64,000 bases of DNA from positions 1 to 64,000 of the forward strand of contig JBBMOA010000048.1 of assembly GCA_037954235.1 (NCBI GenBank), in the 5' to 3' direction. Positions 23,563 to 37,700 of this stretch are shown piece after piece; the first letter of the stretch is position 1, and every line of letters begins with the position of its first letter. A program made the position numbers and the translations under genes. The stretch comes from Aulostomus chinensis (taxonomy: Eukaryota; Chordata; Actinopteri; Syngnathiformes; Aulostomidae). The notes under the pieces are model-generated. The model saw nothing but the letters and a program-made list of their open reading frames with translations. It was not told where the DNA came from and ran no database searches.

Positions 23563-26554
23563 GAAAACTCACTTTGAACAAAAGTTATGGCTGTTTTGTG
23601 TCGCAGGTCACAAATAGTGTTTTCTCAGCGAGAGAAGGCCAAAATGAACACTTCATGCAGAACTCCTGTATTTTGATGAAAACTCACTGAAATCCACCTG
23701 TAACTTCAAGTTTATGCAACTTTCTATGCTTTCAGGTTGAAACTTGACTGAAAACTCACTTTGAACAAAAGTTATGTCTGTTTTGTGTCCCACGTCACAA
23801 ATAGCGTTTTCTCAGCGAGAGAAGGCCAAAATGAACACTTCATGCAGAACTCCTGTATTTTGATGAAAACTCACTGAAATCAAGCTGTAACTTCAAGTTT
23901 ATGCATCTTTCTATGCTTTCAGGTTGAAACTTGACTGAAAACTCACTTTGAAGAAAAGTTAGAGCATTTTTGTATCACAGGTCACAAATAGTGTTTTCTC
24001 AGCGAGAGAAGGCCAAAATGAACACTTCATGCAGAACTCCTGTATTTTGATGAAAACTCACTGAAATCCACCTGTAACTTCAAGTTTATGCATCTTTCTA
24101 TGCTTTCAGGTTGAAACTTGACTGAAAACTCACTTTGAACAAAAGTTATGGCTGTTTTGTGTCGCAGGTCACAAATAGTGTTTTCTCAGCGAGAGAAGGC
24201 CAAAATGAACACTTCATGCAGAACTCCTGTATTTTGATGAAAACTCTCTGAAATCAAGCTGTAACTTCAAGTTTATGCATCTTTCTATGCTTTCAGGTTG
24301 AAACTTGACTGAAAACTCACTTTGAAGAAAACTTAGAGCATTTTTGTATCACAGGTCAAAAATAGTGTTTTCTCAGCGAGAGAAGGCCAAAATGAACACT
24401 TCATGCAGAACTCCTGTATTTTGATGAAAACTCACTGAAATCAAGCTGTAACTTCAAGTTTATGCATCTTTCTATGCTTTCAGGTTGAAACTTGACTGAA
24501 AACTCACTTTGAAGAAAAGTTAGAGCATTTTTGTATCACAGGTCAAAAATAGTGTTTTCTCAGCGAGAGAAGGCCAAAATGAACACTTCATGCAGAACTC
24601 CTGTATTTTGATGAAAACTCACTGAAATCAAGCTGTAACTTCAAGTTTATGCATCTTTCTATGCTTTCAGGTTGAAACTTGACTGAAAACTCACTTTGAA
24701 CAAAAGTTATGGCTGTTTTGTGTCGCAGGTCACAAATAGTGTTTTCTCAGCGAGAGAAGGCCAAAATGAACACTTCATGCAGAACTCCTGTATTTTGATT
24801 AAAACTCACTGAAATGCACCTGTAACTTCAAGTTTATGCAACTTTCTATGCTTTCAGGTTGAAACTTGACTGAAAACTCACTTTGAAGAAAAGTTAGAGC
24901 ATTTTTGTATCACAGGTCACAAATAGTGTTTTCTCAGCGAGAGAAGGCCAAAATGAACACTTCATGCAGAACTCCTGTATTTTGATGAAAACTCACTGAA
25001 ATCAAGCTGTAACTTCAAGTTTATGCATCTTTCTATGCTTTCAGGTTGAAACTTGACTGAAAACTCACTTTGAACAAAAGTTATGGCTGTTTTGTATCAC
25101 AGGTCACAAATAGCGTTTTCTCAGCGAGAGAAGGCCAAAATGAACACTTCATGCAGAACTCCTGTATTTTGATGAAAACTCTCTGAAATCAAGCTGTAAC
25201 TTCAAGTTTATGCATCTTTCTATGCTTTCAGGTTGAAACTTGACTGAAAACTCACTTTGAAGAAAAGTTAGAGCATTTTTGTATCACAGGTCACAAATAG
25301 TGTTTTCTCAGCGAGAGAAGGCCAAAATGAACACTTCATGCAGAACTCCTGTATTTTGATGAAAACTCACTGAAATCAAGCTGTAACTTCAAGTTTATGC
25401 ATCTTTCTATGCTTTCAGGTTGAAACTTGACTGAAAACTCACTTTGAAGAAAAGTTAGAGCATTTTTGTATCACAGGTCACAAATAGTGTTTTCTCAGCG
25501 AGAGAAGGCCAAAATGAACACTTCATGCAGAACTCCTGTATTTTGATGAAAACTCACTGAAATCAAGCTGTAACTTCAAGTTTATGCATCTTTCTATGCT
25601 TTCAGGTTGAAACTTGACTGAAAACTCACTTTGAACAAAAGTTAAGGCTGTTTTGTGTCCCACGTCACAAATAGTGTTTTCTCAGCGAGAGAAGGCCAAA
25701 ATGAACACTTCATGCAGAACTCCTGTATTTTGATGAAAACTCACTGAAATCCACCTGTAACTTCAAGTTTATGCATCTTTCTATGCTTTCAGGTTGAAAC
25801 TTGACTGAAAACTCACTTTGAACAAAAGTTATGGCTGTTTTGTGTCGCAGGTCACAAATAGTGTTTTCTCAGCGAGAGAAGGCCAAAATGAACACTTCTT
25901 GCAGAACTCCTGTATTTTGATGAAAACTCACTAAAATCCACCTGTAACTTCAAGTTTATGCAACTTTCTATGCTTTCAGGTTGAAACTTGACTGAAAACT
26001 CACTTTGAAGAAAAGTTAGAGCATTTTTGTATCACAGATCACAAATAGTGTTTTCTCAGCGAGAGAAGGCCAAAATGAACACTTCATGCAGAACTCCTGT
26101 ATTTTGATGAAAACTCACTGAAATCCACCTGTAACTTCAAGTTTATGCATCTTTCTATGCTTTCAGGTTGAAACTTGACTGAAAACTCACTTTGAACAAA
26201 AGTTATGGCTGTTTTGTGTCGCAGGTCACAAATAGTGTTTTCTCAGCGAGAGAAGGCCAAAATGAACACTTCTTGCAGAACTCCTGTATTTTGATGAAAA
26301 CTCACTGAAATCCACCTGTAACTTCAAGTTTATGCAACTTTCTATGCTTTCAGGTTGAAACTTGACTGAAAACTCACTTTGAAGAAAAGTTAGAGCATTT
26401 TTGTATCACAGATCACAAATAGTGTTTTCTCAGCGAGAGAAGGCCAAAATGAACACTTCATGCAGAACTCCTGTATTTTGATGAAAACTCACTGAAATCA
26501 AGCTGTAACTTCAAGTTTATGCATCTTTCTATGCTTTCAGGTTGAAACTTGACT
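23563..26554. repeat. 16-monomer segment, source of two overlapping copies
   Basis: Order: Rk Ps Qk Rs Qs Qs Rk Qs Ms Qs Qs Pk Rk Qk Rk Qs. Marks in order: TTGACCGAAAAC, TATGTCTG, CTCTCTG, GAAAACTTAG at about 24327, GGTCAAAAATAG twice, GAAATGCACC, P with AGTG, CACTTCTTGC, CACAGATCAC. The whole series recurs 5049 bp (27 monomers) downstream at 28612-31603. Its last seven monomers recur again at 31604-32912. Confidence 0.92.
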
Positions 26555-28611
26555 GAAAACTCACTTTGAACAAAAGTTATGGCTGTTTTGTGTCCCACGT
26601 CACAAATAGCGTTTTCTCAGCGAGAGAAGGCCAAAATGAACACTTCATGCAGAACTCCTGTATTTTGATGAAAACTCACTGAAATCAAGCTGTAACTTCA
26701 AGTTTATGCATCTTTCTATGCTTTCAGGTTGAAACTTGACTGAAAACTCACTTTGAACAAAAGTTATGGCTGTTTTGTGTCGCAGGTCACAAATAGTGTT
26801 TTCTCAGCGAGAGAAGGCCAAAATGAACACTTCATGCAAAACTCCTGTATTTTGATGAAAACTCACTGAAATGCACCTGTAACTTCAAGTTTATGCATCT
26901 TTCTATGCTTTCAGGTTGAAACTTGACTGAAAACTCACTTTGAACAAAAGTTATGGCTGTTTTGTGTCCCACGTCACAAATAGCGTTTTCTCAGCGAGAG
27001 AAGGCAAAAATGAACACTTCATGCAGAACTCCTGTATTTTGATGAAAACTCACTGAAATCCATTTGTAACTTCAAGTTTATGCATCTTTCTATGCTTTCA
27101 GGTTGAAACTTGACTGAAAACTCACTTTGAAGAAAAGTTAGAGCATTTTTGTATCACAGGTCACAAATAGTGTTTTCTCAGCGAGAGAAGGCCAAAATGA
27201 ACACTTAATGCAAAACTCCTGCATTTTGATGAAAACTCACTTAAATCCACCTGTAACTTCAAGTTTATGCATCTTTCTATGCTTTCAGGTTGAAACTTGA
27301 ATGAAAACTCACTTTGAACAAAAGTTATGGCTGTTTTGTGTCGCAGGTCACAAATAGTGTTTTCTCAGCGAGAGAAGGCCAAAATGAACACTTCATGCAG
27401 AACTCCTTTATTTTGATGAAAACTCACTGAAATCCACCTGTAACTTCAAGTTTATGCATCTTTCTATGCTTTCAGGTTGAAACTTGACTGAAAACTCACT
27501 TTGAAGAAAAGTTAGAGCATTTTTGTATCACAGGTCACAAATAGTGTTTTCTCAGCGAGAGAAGGCCAAAATGAACACTTCATGCAGAACTCCTGTATTT
27601 TGATGAAAACTCACTGAAATCAAGCTGTAACTTCAAGTTTATGCATCTTTCTATGCTTTCAGGTTGAAACTTGACTGAAAACTCACTTTGAAGAAAAGTT
27701 AGAGCATTTTTGTATCACAGGTCACAAATAGTGTTTTCTCAGCGAGAGAAGGCCAAAATGAACACTTCATGCAGAACTCCTGTATTTTGATGAAAACTCA
27801 CTGAAATCCACCTGTAACTTCAAGTTTATGCATCTTTCTATGCTTTCAGGTTGAAACTTGACTGAAAACTCACTTTGAACAAAAGTTATGGCTGTTTTGT
27901 GTCGCAGGTCACAAATAGTGTTTTCTCAGCGAGAGAAGGCCAAAATGAACACTTCTTGCAGAACTCCTGTATTTTGATGAAAACTCACTGAAATCCACCT
28001 GTAACTTCAAGTTTATGCAACTTTCTATGCTTTCAGGTTGAAACTTGACTGAAAACTCACTTTGAAGAAAAGTTATGGCTGTTTTGTGTCCCACGTCACA
28101 AATAGCGTTTTCTCAGTGAGAGAAGGCCAAAATGAACACTTCATGCAGAACTCCTGTATTTTGATGAAAACTCACTGAAATCAAGCTGTAACTTCAAGTT
28201 TATGCATCTTTCTATGCTTTCAGGTTGAAACTTGACTGAAAACTCACTTTGAACAAAAGTTATGGCTGTTTTGTGTCCCACGTCACAAATAGCGTTTTCT
28301 CAGCGAGAGAAGGCCAAAATGAACACTTCATGCAGAACTCCTGTATTTTGATGAAAACTCACTGAAATCAAGCTGTAACTTCAAGTTTATGCATCTTTCT
28401 ATGCTTTCAGGTTGAAACTTGACTGAAAACTCACTTTGAACAAAAGTTATGGCTGTTTTGTGTCCCACGTCACAAATAGTGTTTTCTAAGCGAGAGAAGG
28501 CCAAAATGAACACTTCATGCAGAACTCCTGTATTTTGATGAAAACTCACTGAAATCCACCTGTAACTTCAAGTTTATGCATCTTTCTATGCTTTCAGGTT
28601 GAAACTTGACC
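26555..28611. repeat. Monomers 143-153, including cassette copy 2
   Basis: Order: Ps, R (GCAAAACTCC and GAAATGCACC), Pk (CCATTTG), Qk (CACTTAATGC), Rk (CTCCTTTA), Qs, Qk, Rk (CTTCTTGC, ATGCAACTT), Ps starting GAAG, Ps, Pk (AGTG with TTCTAAGCG). All but the last recur at 32913-34782, 34 monomers on. The GAAG-started P at 28051 is a Q/P mosaic seen again at 34409. Confidence 0.88.
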
Positions 28612-31603
28612 GAAAACTCACTTTGAACAAAAGTTATGGCTGTTTTGTGTCGCAGGTCACAAATAGTGTTTTCTCAGCGAGAGAAGGCCAAAATGAACAC
28701 TTCATGCAGAACTCCTGTATTTTGATGAAAACTCACTGAAATCCACCTGTAACTTCAAGTTTATGCAACTTTCTATGCTTTCAGGTTGAAACTTGACTGA
28801 AAACTCACTTTGAACAAAAGTTATGTCTGTTTTGTGTCCCACGTCACAAATAGCGTTTTCTCAGCGAGAGAAGGCCAAAATGAACACTTCATGCAGAACT
28901 CCTGTATTTTGATGAAAACTCACTGAAATCAAGCTGTAACTTCAAGTTTATGCATCTTTCTATGCTTTCAGGTTGAAACTTGACTGAAAACTCACTTTGA
29001 AGAAAAGTTAGAGCATTTTTGTATCACAGGTCACAAATAGTGTTTTCTCAGCGAGAGAAGGCCAAAATGAACACTTCATGCAGAACTCCTGTATTTTGAT
29101 GAAAACTCACTGAAATCCACCTGTAACTTCAAGTTTATGCATCTTTCTATGCTTTCAGGTTGAAACTTGACTGAAAACTCACTTTGAACAAAAGTTATGG
29201 CTGTTTTGTGTCGCAGGTCACAAATAGTGTTTTCTCAGCGAGAGAAGGCCAAAATGAACACTTCATGCAGAACTCCTGTATTTTGATGAAAACTCTCTGA
29301 AATCAAGCTGTAACTTCAAGTTTATGCATCTTTCTATGCTTTCAGGTTGAAACTTGACTGAAAACTCACTTTGAAGAAAACTTAGAGCATTTTTGTATCA
29401 CAGGTCAAAAATAGTGTTTTCTCAGCGAGAGAAGGCCAAAATGAACACTTCATGCAGAACTCCTGTATTTTGATGAAAACTCACTGAAATCAAGCTGTAA
29501 CTTCAAGTTTATGCATCTTTCTATGCTTTCAGGTTGAAACTTGACTGAAAACTCACTTTGAAGAAAAGTTAGAGCATTTTTGTATCACAGGTCAAAAATA
29601 GTGTTTTCTCAGCGAGAGAAGGCCAAAATGAACACTTCATGCAGAACTCCTGTATTTTGATGAAAACTCACTGAAATCAAGCTGTAACTTCAAGTTTATG
29701 CATCTTTCTATGCTTTCAGGTTGAAACTTGACTGAAAACTCACTTTGAACAAAAGTTATGGCTGTTTTGTGTCGCAGGTCACAAATAGTGTTTTCTCAGC
29801 GAGAGAAGGCCAAAATGAACACTTCATGCAGAACTCCTGTATTTTGATGAAAACTCACTGAAATGCACCTGTAACTTCAAGTTTATGCAACTTTCTATGC
29901 TTTCAGGTTGAAACTTGACTGAAAACTCACTTTGAAGAAAAGTTAGAGCATTTTTGTATCACAGGTCACAAATAGTGTTTTCTCAGCGAGAGAAGGCCAA
30001 AATGAACACTTCATGCAGAACTCCTGTACTTTGATGAAAACTCACTGAAATCAAGCTGTAACTTCAAGTTTATGCATCTTTCTATGCTTTCAGGTTGAAA
30101 CTTGACTGAAAACTCACTTTGAACAAAAGTTATGGCTGTTTTGTATCACAGGTCACAAATAGCGTTTTCTCAGCGAGAGAAGGCCAAAATGAACACTTCA
30201 TGCAGAACTCCTGTATTTTGATGAAAACTCTCTGAAATCAAGCTGTAACTTCAAGTTTATGCATCTTTCTATGCTTTCAGGTTGAAACTTGACTGAAAAC
30301 TCACTTTGAAGAAAAGTTAGAGCATTTTTGTATCACAGGTCACAAATAGTGTTTTCTCAGCGAGAGAAGGCCAAAATGAACACTTCATGCAGAACTCCTG
30401 TATTTTGATGAAAACTCACTGAAATCAAGCTGTAACTTCAAGTTTATGCATCTTTCTATGCTTTCAGGTTGAAACTTGACTGAAAACTCACTTTGAAGAA
30501 AAGTTAGAGCATTTTTGTATCACAGGTCACAAATAGTGTTTTCTCAGCGAGAGAAGGCCAAAATGAACACTTCATGCAGAACTCCTGTATTTTGATGAAA
30601 ACTCACTGAAATCAAGCTGTAACTTCAAGTTTATGCATCTTTCTATGCTTTCAGGTTGAAACTTGACTGAAAACTCACTTTGAACAAAAGTTATGGCTGT
30701 TTTGTGTCCCACGTCACAAATAGTGTTTTCTCAGCGAGAGAAGGCCAAAATGAACACTTCATGCAGAACTCCTGTATTTTGATGAAAACTCACTGAAATC
30801 CACCTGTAACTTCAAGTTTATGCATCTTTCTATGCTTTCAGGTTGAAACTTGACTGAAAACTCACTTTGAACAAAAGTTATGGCTGTTTTGTGTCGCAGG
30901 TCACAAATAGTGTTTTCTCAGCGAGAGAAGGCCAAAATGAACACTTCTTGCAGAACTCCTGTATTTTGATGAAAACTCACTAAAATCCACCTGTAACTTC
31001 AAGTTTATGCAACTTTCTATGCTTTCAGGTTGAAACTTGACTGAAAACTCACTTTGAAGAAAAGTTAGAGCATTTTTGTATCACAGATCACAAATAGTGT
31101 TTTCTCAGCGAGAGAAGGCCAAAATGAACACTTCATGCAGAACTCCTGTATTTTGATGAAAACTCACTGAAATCCACCTGTAACTTCAAGTTTATGCATC
31201 TTTCTATGCTTTCAGGTTGAAACTTGACTGAAAACTCACTTTGAACAAAAGTTATGGCTGTTTTGTGTCGCAGGTCACAAATAGTGTTTTCTCAGCGAGA
31301 GAAGGCCAAAATGAACACTTCTTGCAGAACTCCTGTATTTTGATGAAAACTCACTGAAATCCACCTGTAACTTCAAGTTTATGCAACTTTCTATGCTTTC
31401 AGGTTGAAACTTGACTGAAAACTCACTTTGAAGAAAAGTTAGAGCATTTTTGTATCACAGATCACAAATAGTGTTTTCTCAGCGAGAGAAGGCCAAAATG
31501 AACACTTCATGCAGAACTCCTGTATTTTGATGAAAACTCACTGAAATCAAGCTGTAACTTCAAGTTTATGCATCTTTCTATGCTTTCAGGTTGAAACTTG
31601 ACT
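28612..31603. repeat. 27-monomer-offset copy of 23563-26554
   Basis: All 16 monomers match in type and rare marks: ACTTAGAGCA at 29380 versus 24331, and TCTTGCAG at 31320 versus 26271, both 5049 bp apart. Differences are few: CTGTACTTTG near 30025 here, and GATTAAAACTC (near 24799) and GTTAAGGCTG (near 25641) only in the source. The right end joins abruptly to a segment that restarts seven monomers earlier in the source. Confidence 0.92.
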
Positions 31604-32912
31604 GAAAACTCACTTTGAAGAAAAGTTAGAGCATTTTTGTATCACAGGTCACAAATAGTGTTTTCTCAGCGAGAGAAGGCCAAAATGAACACTTCATGCA
31701 GAACTCCTGTATTTTGATGAAAACTCACTGAAATCAAGCTGTAACTTCAAGTTTATGCATCTTTCTATGCTTTCAGGTTGAAACTTGACTGAAAACTCAC
31801 TTTGAAGAAAAGTTAGAGCATTTTTGTATCACAGGTCACAAATAGTGTTTTCTCAGCGAGAGAAGGCCAAAATGAACACTTCATGCAGAACTCCTGTATT
31901 TTGATGAAAACTCACTGAAATCAAGCTGTAACTTCAAGTTTATGCATCTTTCTATGCTTTCAGGTTGAAACTTGACTGAAAACTCACTTTGAACAAAAGT
32001 TATGGCTGTTTTGTGTCCCACGTCACAAATAGTGTTTTCTCAGCGAGAGAAGGCCAAAATGAACACTTCATGCAGAACTCCTGTATTTTGATGAAAACTC
32101 ACTGAAATCCACCTGTAACTTCAAGTTTATGCATCTTTCTATGCTTTCAGGTTGAAACTTGACTGAAAACTCACTTTGAACAAAAGTTATGGCTGTTTTG
32201 TGTCGCAGGTCACAAATAGTGTTTTCTCAGCGAGAGAAGGCCAAAATGAACACTTCTTGCAGAACTCCTGTATTTTGATGAAAACTCACTAAAATCCACC
32301 TGTAACTTCAAGTTTATGCAACTTTCTATGCTTTCAGGTTGAAACTTGACTGAAAACTCACTTTGAAGAAAAGTTAGAGCATTTTTGTATCACAGATCAC
32401 AAATAGTGTTTTCTCAGCGAGAGAAGGCCAAAATGAACACTTCATGCAGAACTCCTGTATTTTGATGAAAACTCACTGAAATCCACCTGTAACTTCAAGT
32501 TTATGCATCTTTCTATGCTTTCAGGTTGAAACTTGACTGAAAACTCACTTTGAACAAAAGTTATGGCTGTTTTGTGTCGCAGGTCACAAATAGTGTTTTC
32601 TCAGCGAGAGAAGGCCAAAATGAACACTTCTTGCAGAACTCCTGTATTTTGATGAAAACTCACTGAAATCCACCTGTAACTTCAAGTTTATGCAACTTTC
32701 TATGCTTTCAGGTTGAAACTTGACTGAAAACTCACTTTGAAGAAAAGTTAGAGCATTTTTGTATCACAGATCACAAATAGTGTTTTCTCAGCGAGAGAAG
32801 GCCAAAATGAACACTTCATGCAGAACTCCTGTATTTTGATGAAAACTCACTGAAATCAAGCTGTAACTTCAAGTTTATGCATCTTTCTATGCTTTCAGGT
32901 TGAAACTTGACT
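30295..32912. repeat. 7-monomer tandem duplication
   Basis: Qs Qs Pk Rk Qk Rk Qs at 30295-31603 recurs at 31604-32912. CACTTCTTGC and CACAGATCAC marks in both halves lie 1309 bp apart, for example TCTTGC at 30946 and 32255, and at 31320 and 32629. This is the overlap produced where the 27-offset and 34-offset copies join. Confidence 0.92.
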
Positions 32913-34782
32913 GAAAACTCACTTTGAACAAAAGTTATGGCTGTTTTGTGTCCCACGTCACAAATAGCGTTTTCTCAGCGAGAGAAGGCCAAAATGAACA
33001 CTTCATGCAGAACTCCTGTATTTTGATGAAAACTCACTGAAATCAAGCTGTAACTTCAAGTTTATGCATCTTTCTATGCTTTCAGGTTGAAACTTGACTG
33101 AAAACTCACTTTGAACAAAAGTTATGGCTGTTTTGTGTCGCAGGTCACAAATAGTGTTTTCTCAGCGAGAGAAGGCCAAAATGAACACTTCATGCAAAAC
33201 TCCTGTATTTTGATGAAAACTCACTGAAATGCACCTGTAACTTCAAGTTTATGCATCTTTCTATGCTTTCAGGTTGAAACTTGACTGAAAACTCACTTTG
33301 AACAAAAGTTATGGCTGTTTTGTGTCCCACGTCACAAATAGCGTTTTCTCAGCGAGAGAAGGCAAAAATGAACACTTCATGCAGAACTCCTGTATTTTGA
33401 TGAAAACTCACTGAAATCCATTTGTAACTTCAAGTTTATGCATCTTTCTATGCTTTCAGGTTGAAACTTGACTGAAAACTCACTTTGAAGAAAAGTTAGA
33501 GCATTTTTGTATCACAGGTCACAAATAGTGTTTTCTCAGTGAGAGAAGGCCAAAATGAACACTTAATGCAAAACTCCTGCATTTTGATGAAAACTCACTT
33601 AAATCCACCTGTAACTTCAAGTTTATGCATCTTTCTATGCTTTCAGGTTGAAACTTGAATGAAAACTCACTTTGAACAAAAGTTATGGCTGTTTTGTGTC
33701 GCAGGTCACAAATAGTGTTTTCTCAGCGAGAGAAGGCCAAAATGAACACTTCATGCAGAACTCCTTTATTTTGATGAAAACTCACTGAAATCCACCTGTA
33801 ACTTCAAGTTTATGCATCTTTCTATGCTTTCAGGTTGAAACTTGACTGAAAACTCACTTTGAAGAAAAGTTAGAGCATTTTTGTATCACAGGTCACAAAT
33901 AGTGTTTTCTCAGCGAGAGAAGGCCAAAATGAACACTTCATGCAGAACTCCTGTATTTTGATGAAAACTCACTGAAATCAAGCTGTAACTTCAAGTTTAT
34001 GCATCTTTCTATGCTTTCAGGTTGAAACTTGACTGAAAACTCACTTTGAAGAAAAGTTAGAGCATTTTTGTATCACAGGTCACAAATAGTGTTTTCTCAG
34101 CGAGAGAAGGCCAAAATGAACACTTCATGCAGAACTCCTGTATTTTGATGAAAACTCACTGAAATCCACCTGTAACTTCAAGTTTATGCATCTTTCTATG
34201 CTTTCAGGTTGAAACTTGACTGAAAACTCACTTTGAACAAAAGTTATGGCTGTTTTGTGTCGCAGGTCACAAATAGTGTTTTCTCAGCGAGAGAAGGCCA
34301 AAATGAACACTTCTTGCAGAACTCCTGTATTTTGATGAAAACTCACTGAAATCCACCTGTAACTTCAAGTTTATGCAACTTTCTATGCTTTCAGGTTGAA
34401 ACTTGACTGAAAACTCACTTTGAAGAAAAGTTATGGCTGTTTTGTGTCCCACGTCACAAATAGCGTTTTCTCAGTGAGAGAAGGCCAAAATGAACACTTC
34501 ATGCAGAACTCCTGTATTTTGATGAAAACTCACTGAAATCAAGCTGTAACTTCAAGTTTATGCATCTTTCTATGCTTTCAGGTTGAAACTTGACTGAAAA
34601 CTCACTTTGAACAAAAGTTATGGCTGTTTTGTGTCCCACGTCACAAATAGCGTTTTCTCAGCGAGAGAAGGCCAAAATGAACACTTCATGCAGAACTCCT
34701 GTATTTTGATGAAAACTCACTGAAATCAAGCTGTAACTTCAAGTTTATGCATCTTTCTATGCTTTCAGGTTGAAACTTGATT
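31604..34782. repeat. 34-monomer-offset copy of 25246-28424
   Basis: Seventeen monomers match 25246-28424 in order: Qs Qs Pk Rk Qk Rk Qs Ps R Pk Qk Rk Qs Qk Rk Ps Ps. TCTTGCAG at 32629 versus 26271 and CACTTAATGC at 33560 versus 27202 are both exactly 6358 bp apart. Its first seven monomers also repeat 30295-31603, the segment just upstream, at 1309 bp (7 monomers). A private change is CAGTGAGAG near 33538. Confidence 0.92.
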
Positions 34783-37700
34783 GAAAACTCACTTTGAACA
34801 AAAGTTATGGCTGTTTTGTGTCGCAGGTCACAAATAGTGTTTTCTCAGCGAGAGAAGGCCAAAATGAACACTTCATGCAGAACTCCTGTATTTTGATGAA
34901 AACTCACTGAAATCAAGCTGTAACTTCAAGTTTATGCATCTTTCTATGCTTTCAGGTTGAAACTTGACTGAAAACTCACTTTGAACAAAAGTTATGGCTG
35001 TTTTGTGTCCCACGTCACAAATAGCGTTTTCTCAGCGAGAGAAGGACAAAATGAACACTTCATGCAGAACTCCTGTATTTTGATGAAAACTCACTGAAAT
35101 CAAGCAATAACTTCAAGTTTATGCATCTTTCTATGCTTTCAGGTTGAAACTTGACTGAAAACTCACTTTGAAGAAAAGTTAGAGCATTTTTGTATCACAG
35201 GTCACAAATAGCGTTTTCTCAGCGAGAGAAGGCCAAAATGAACACTTCATGCAGAACTCCTGTATTTTGATGAAAACTCACTGAAATCAAGCTGTAACTT
35301 CAAGTTTATGCATCTTTCTATGCTTTCAGGTTGAAACTTGACTGAAAACTCACTTTGAAGAAAAGTTAGAGCATTTTTGTATCACAGGTCACAAATAGTG
35401 TTTTCTCAGCGAGAGAAGGCCAAAATGAACACTTCATGCAGAACTCCTGTATTTTGATGAAAACTCACTGAAATCAAGCTGTAACTTCAAGTTTATGCAT
35501 CTTTCTATGCTTTCAGGTTGAAACTTGACTGAAAACTCACTTTGAAGAAAAGTTAGAGCATTTTTGTATCACAGGTCACAAATAGTGTTTTCTCAGCGAG
35601 AGAAGGCCAAAATGAACACTTCATGCAGAACTCCTGTATTTTGATGAAAACTCACTGAAATCCACCTGTAACTTCAAGTTTATGCATCTTTCTATGCTTT
35701 CAGGTTGAAACTTGACTGAAAACTCACTTTGAACAAAAGTTATGGCTGTTTTGTGTCGCAGGTCACAAATAGTGTTTTCTCAGCGAGAGAAGGCCAAAAT
35801 GAACACTTCATGCAGAACTCCTGTATTTTGATGAAAACTCACTGAAATCAAGCTGTAACTTCAAGTTTATGCATCTTTCTATGCTTTCAGGTTGAAACTT
35901 GACTTAAAACTTACTTTGAAGAAAAGTTAGAGCATTTTTGTATCACAGGTCACAAATAGTGTTTTCTCAGCGAGAGAAGGCCAAAATGAACACTTCATGC
36001 AGAACTCCTGTATTTTGATGAAAACTCACTGAAATCAAGCTGTAACTTCAAGTTTATGCATCTTTCTATGCTTTCAGGTTGAAACTTGACTGAAAACTCA
36101 CTTTGAACAAAAGTTATGGCTGTTTTGTGTCCCACGTCACAAATAGCGTTTTCTCAGCGAGAGAAGGCCAAAATGAACACTTCATGCAGAACTCCTGTAT
36201 TTTGATGAAAACTCACTGAAATCCACCTGTAACTTCAAGTTTATGCATCTTTCTATGCTTTCAGGTTGAAACTTGACTGAAAACTCACTTTGAAGAAAAG
36301 TTATGGCATTTTTGTATCACAGGGCACAAATAGTGTTTTCTCAGCGAGAGAAGGCCAAAATGAACACTTCATGCAGAACTCCTGTATTTTGATGAAAACT
36401 CACTGAAATCAAGCTTTAACTTCAAGTTTATGCATCTTTCTATGCTTTCAGGTTGAAACTTGACTGAAAACTCACTTTGAACAAAAGTTATGGCTGTTTT
36501 GTGTCCCACGTCACAAATAGCGTTTTCTCAGCGAGAGAAGGCCAAAATGAACACTTCATGCAGAACTCCTGTATTTTGATGAAAACTCACTGAAATCAAG
36601 CTGTAACTTCAAGTTTATGCATCTTTCTATGCTTTCAGGTTGAAACTTGACTGAAAACTCACTTTGAACAAAAGTTATGGCTGTTTTGTGTCGCAGGTCA
36701 CAAATAGTGTTTTCTCAGCGAGAGAAGGCCAAAATGAACACTTCATGCAAAACTCCTGTATTTTGATGAAAACTCACTGAAATCAAGCTGTAACTTCAAG
36801 TTTATGCATCTTTCTATGCTTTCAGGTTGAAACTTGACTGAAAACTCACTTTGAAGAAAAGTTAGAGCATTTTTGTATCACAGGTCACAAATAGTGTTTT
36901 CTCAGCGAGAGAAGGCCAAAATGAACACTTCATGCAGAACTCCTGTATTTTGATGAAAACTCACTGAAATCAAGCTGTAACTTCAAGTTTATGCATCTTT
37001 CTATGCTTTCAGGTTGAAACTTGACTGAAAACTCACTTTGAAGAAAAGTTATGGCTGTTTTGTGTCCCACGTCACAAATAGCGTTTTCTCAGCGAGAGAA
37101 GGCCAAAATGAACACTTCATGCAGAACTCCTGTATTTTGATGAAAACTCACTGAAATCAAGCTGTAACTTCAAGTTTTTGCATCTTTCTATGCTTTCAGG
37201 TTGGAACTTGACTGAAAACTCACTTTGAAGAAAAGTTAGAGCATTTTTGTATCACAGGTCACAAATAGTGTTTTCTCAGCGAGAGAAAGACAAAATGAAC
37301 ACTTCATGCAGAACTCCTGTATTTTGATGAAAACTCACTGAAATCAAGCTGTAACTTCAAGTTTATGCATCTTTCTATGCTTTCAGGTTGAAACTTGACT
37401 GAAAACTCACTTTGAAGAAAAGTTAGAGCATTTTTGTATCACAGGTCACAAATAGTTTTTTCTCAGCGAGAGAAGGCCAAAATGAACACTTCATGCAGAA
37501 CTCCTGTATTTTGATGAAAACTCACTGAAATCCACCTGTAACTTCAAGTTTATGCATCTTTCTATGCTTTCAGGTTGAAACTTGACTGAAAACTCACTTT
37601 GAACAAAAGTTATGGCTGTTTTGTGTCGCAGGTCACAAATAGTGTTTTCTCAGCGAGAGAAGGCCAAAATGAACACTTCATGCAGAACTCCTGTATTTTG

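Noticed and set aside
27909..28094. 61-codon minus-strand open frame, with an identical one at 34267-34452
   Set aside because: The two are 6358 bp apart and are the same block duplication, not independent conservation. They start at GTG, and depend on CTTCTTGC removing a stop and on a GAAG/P mosaic giving the start.
28328..28549. 73-codon minus-strand open frame
   Set aside because: It starts at GTG, crosses a monomer border and is opened by the private TTCTAAGCG change. There is no codon-level conservation or domain.
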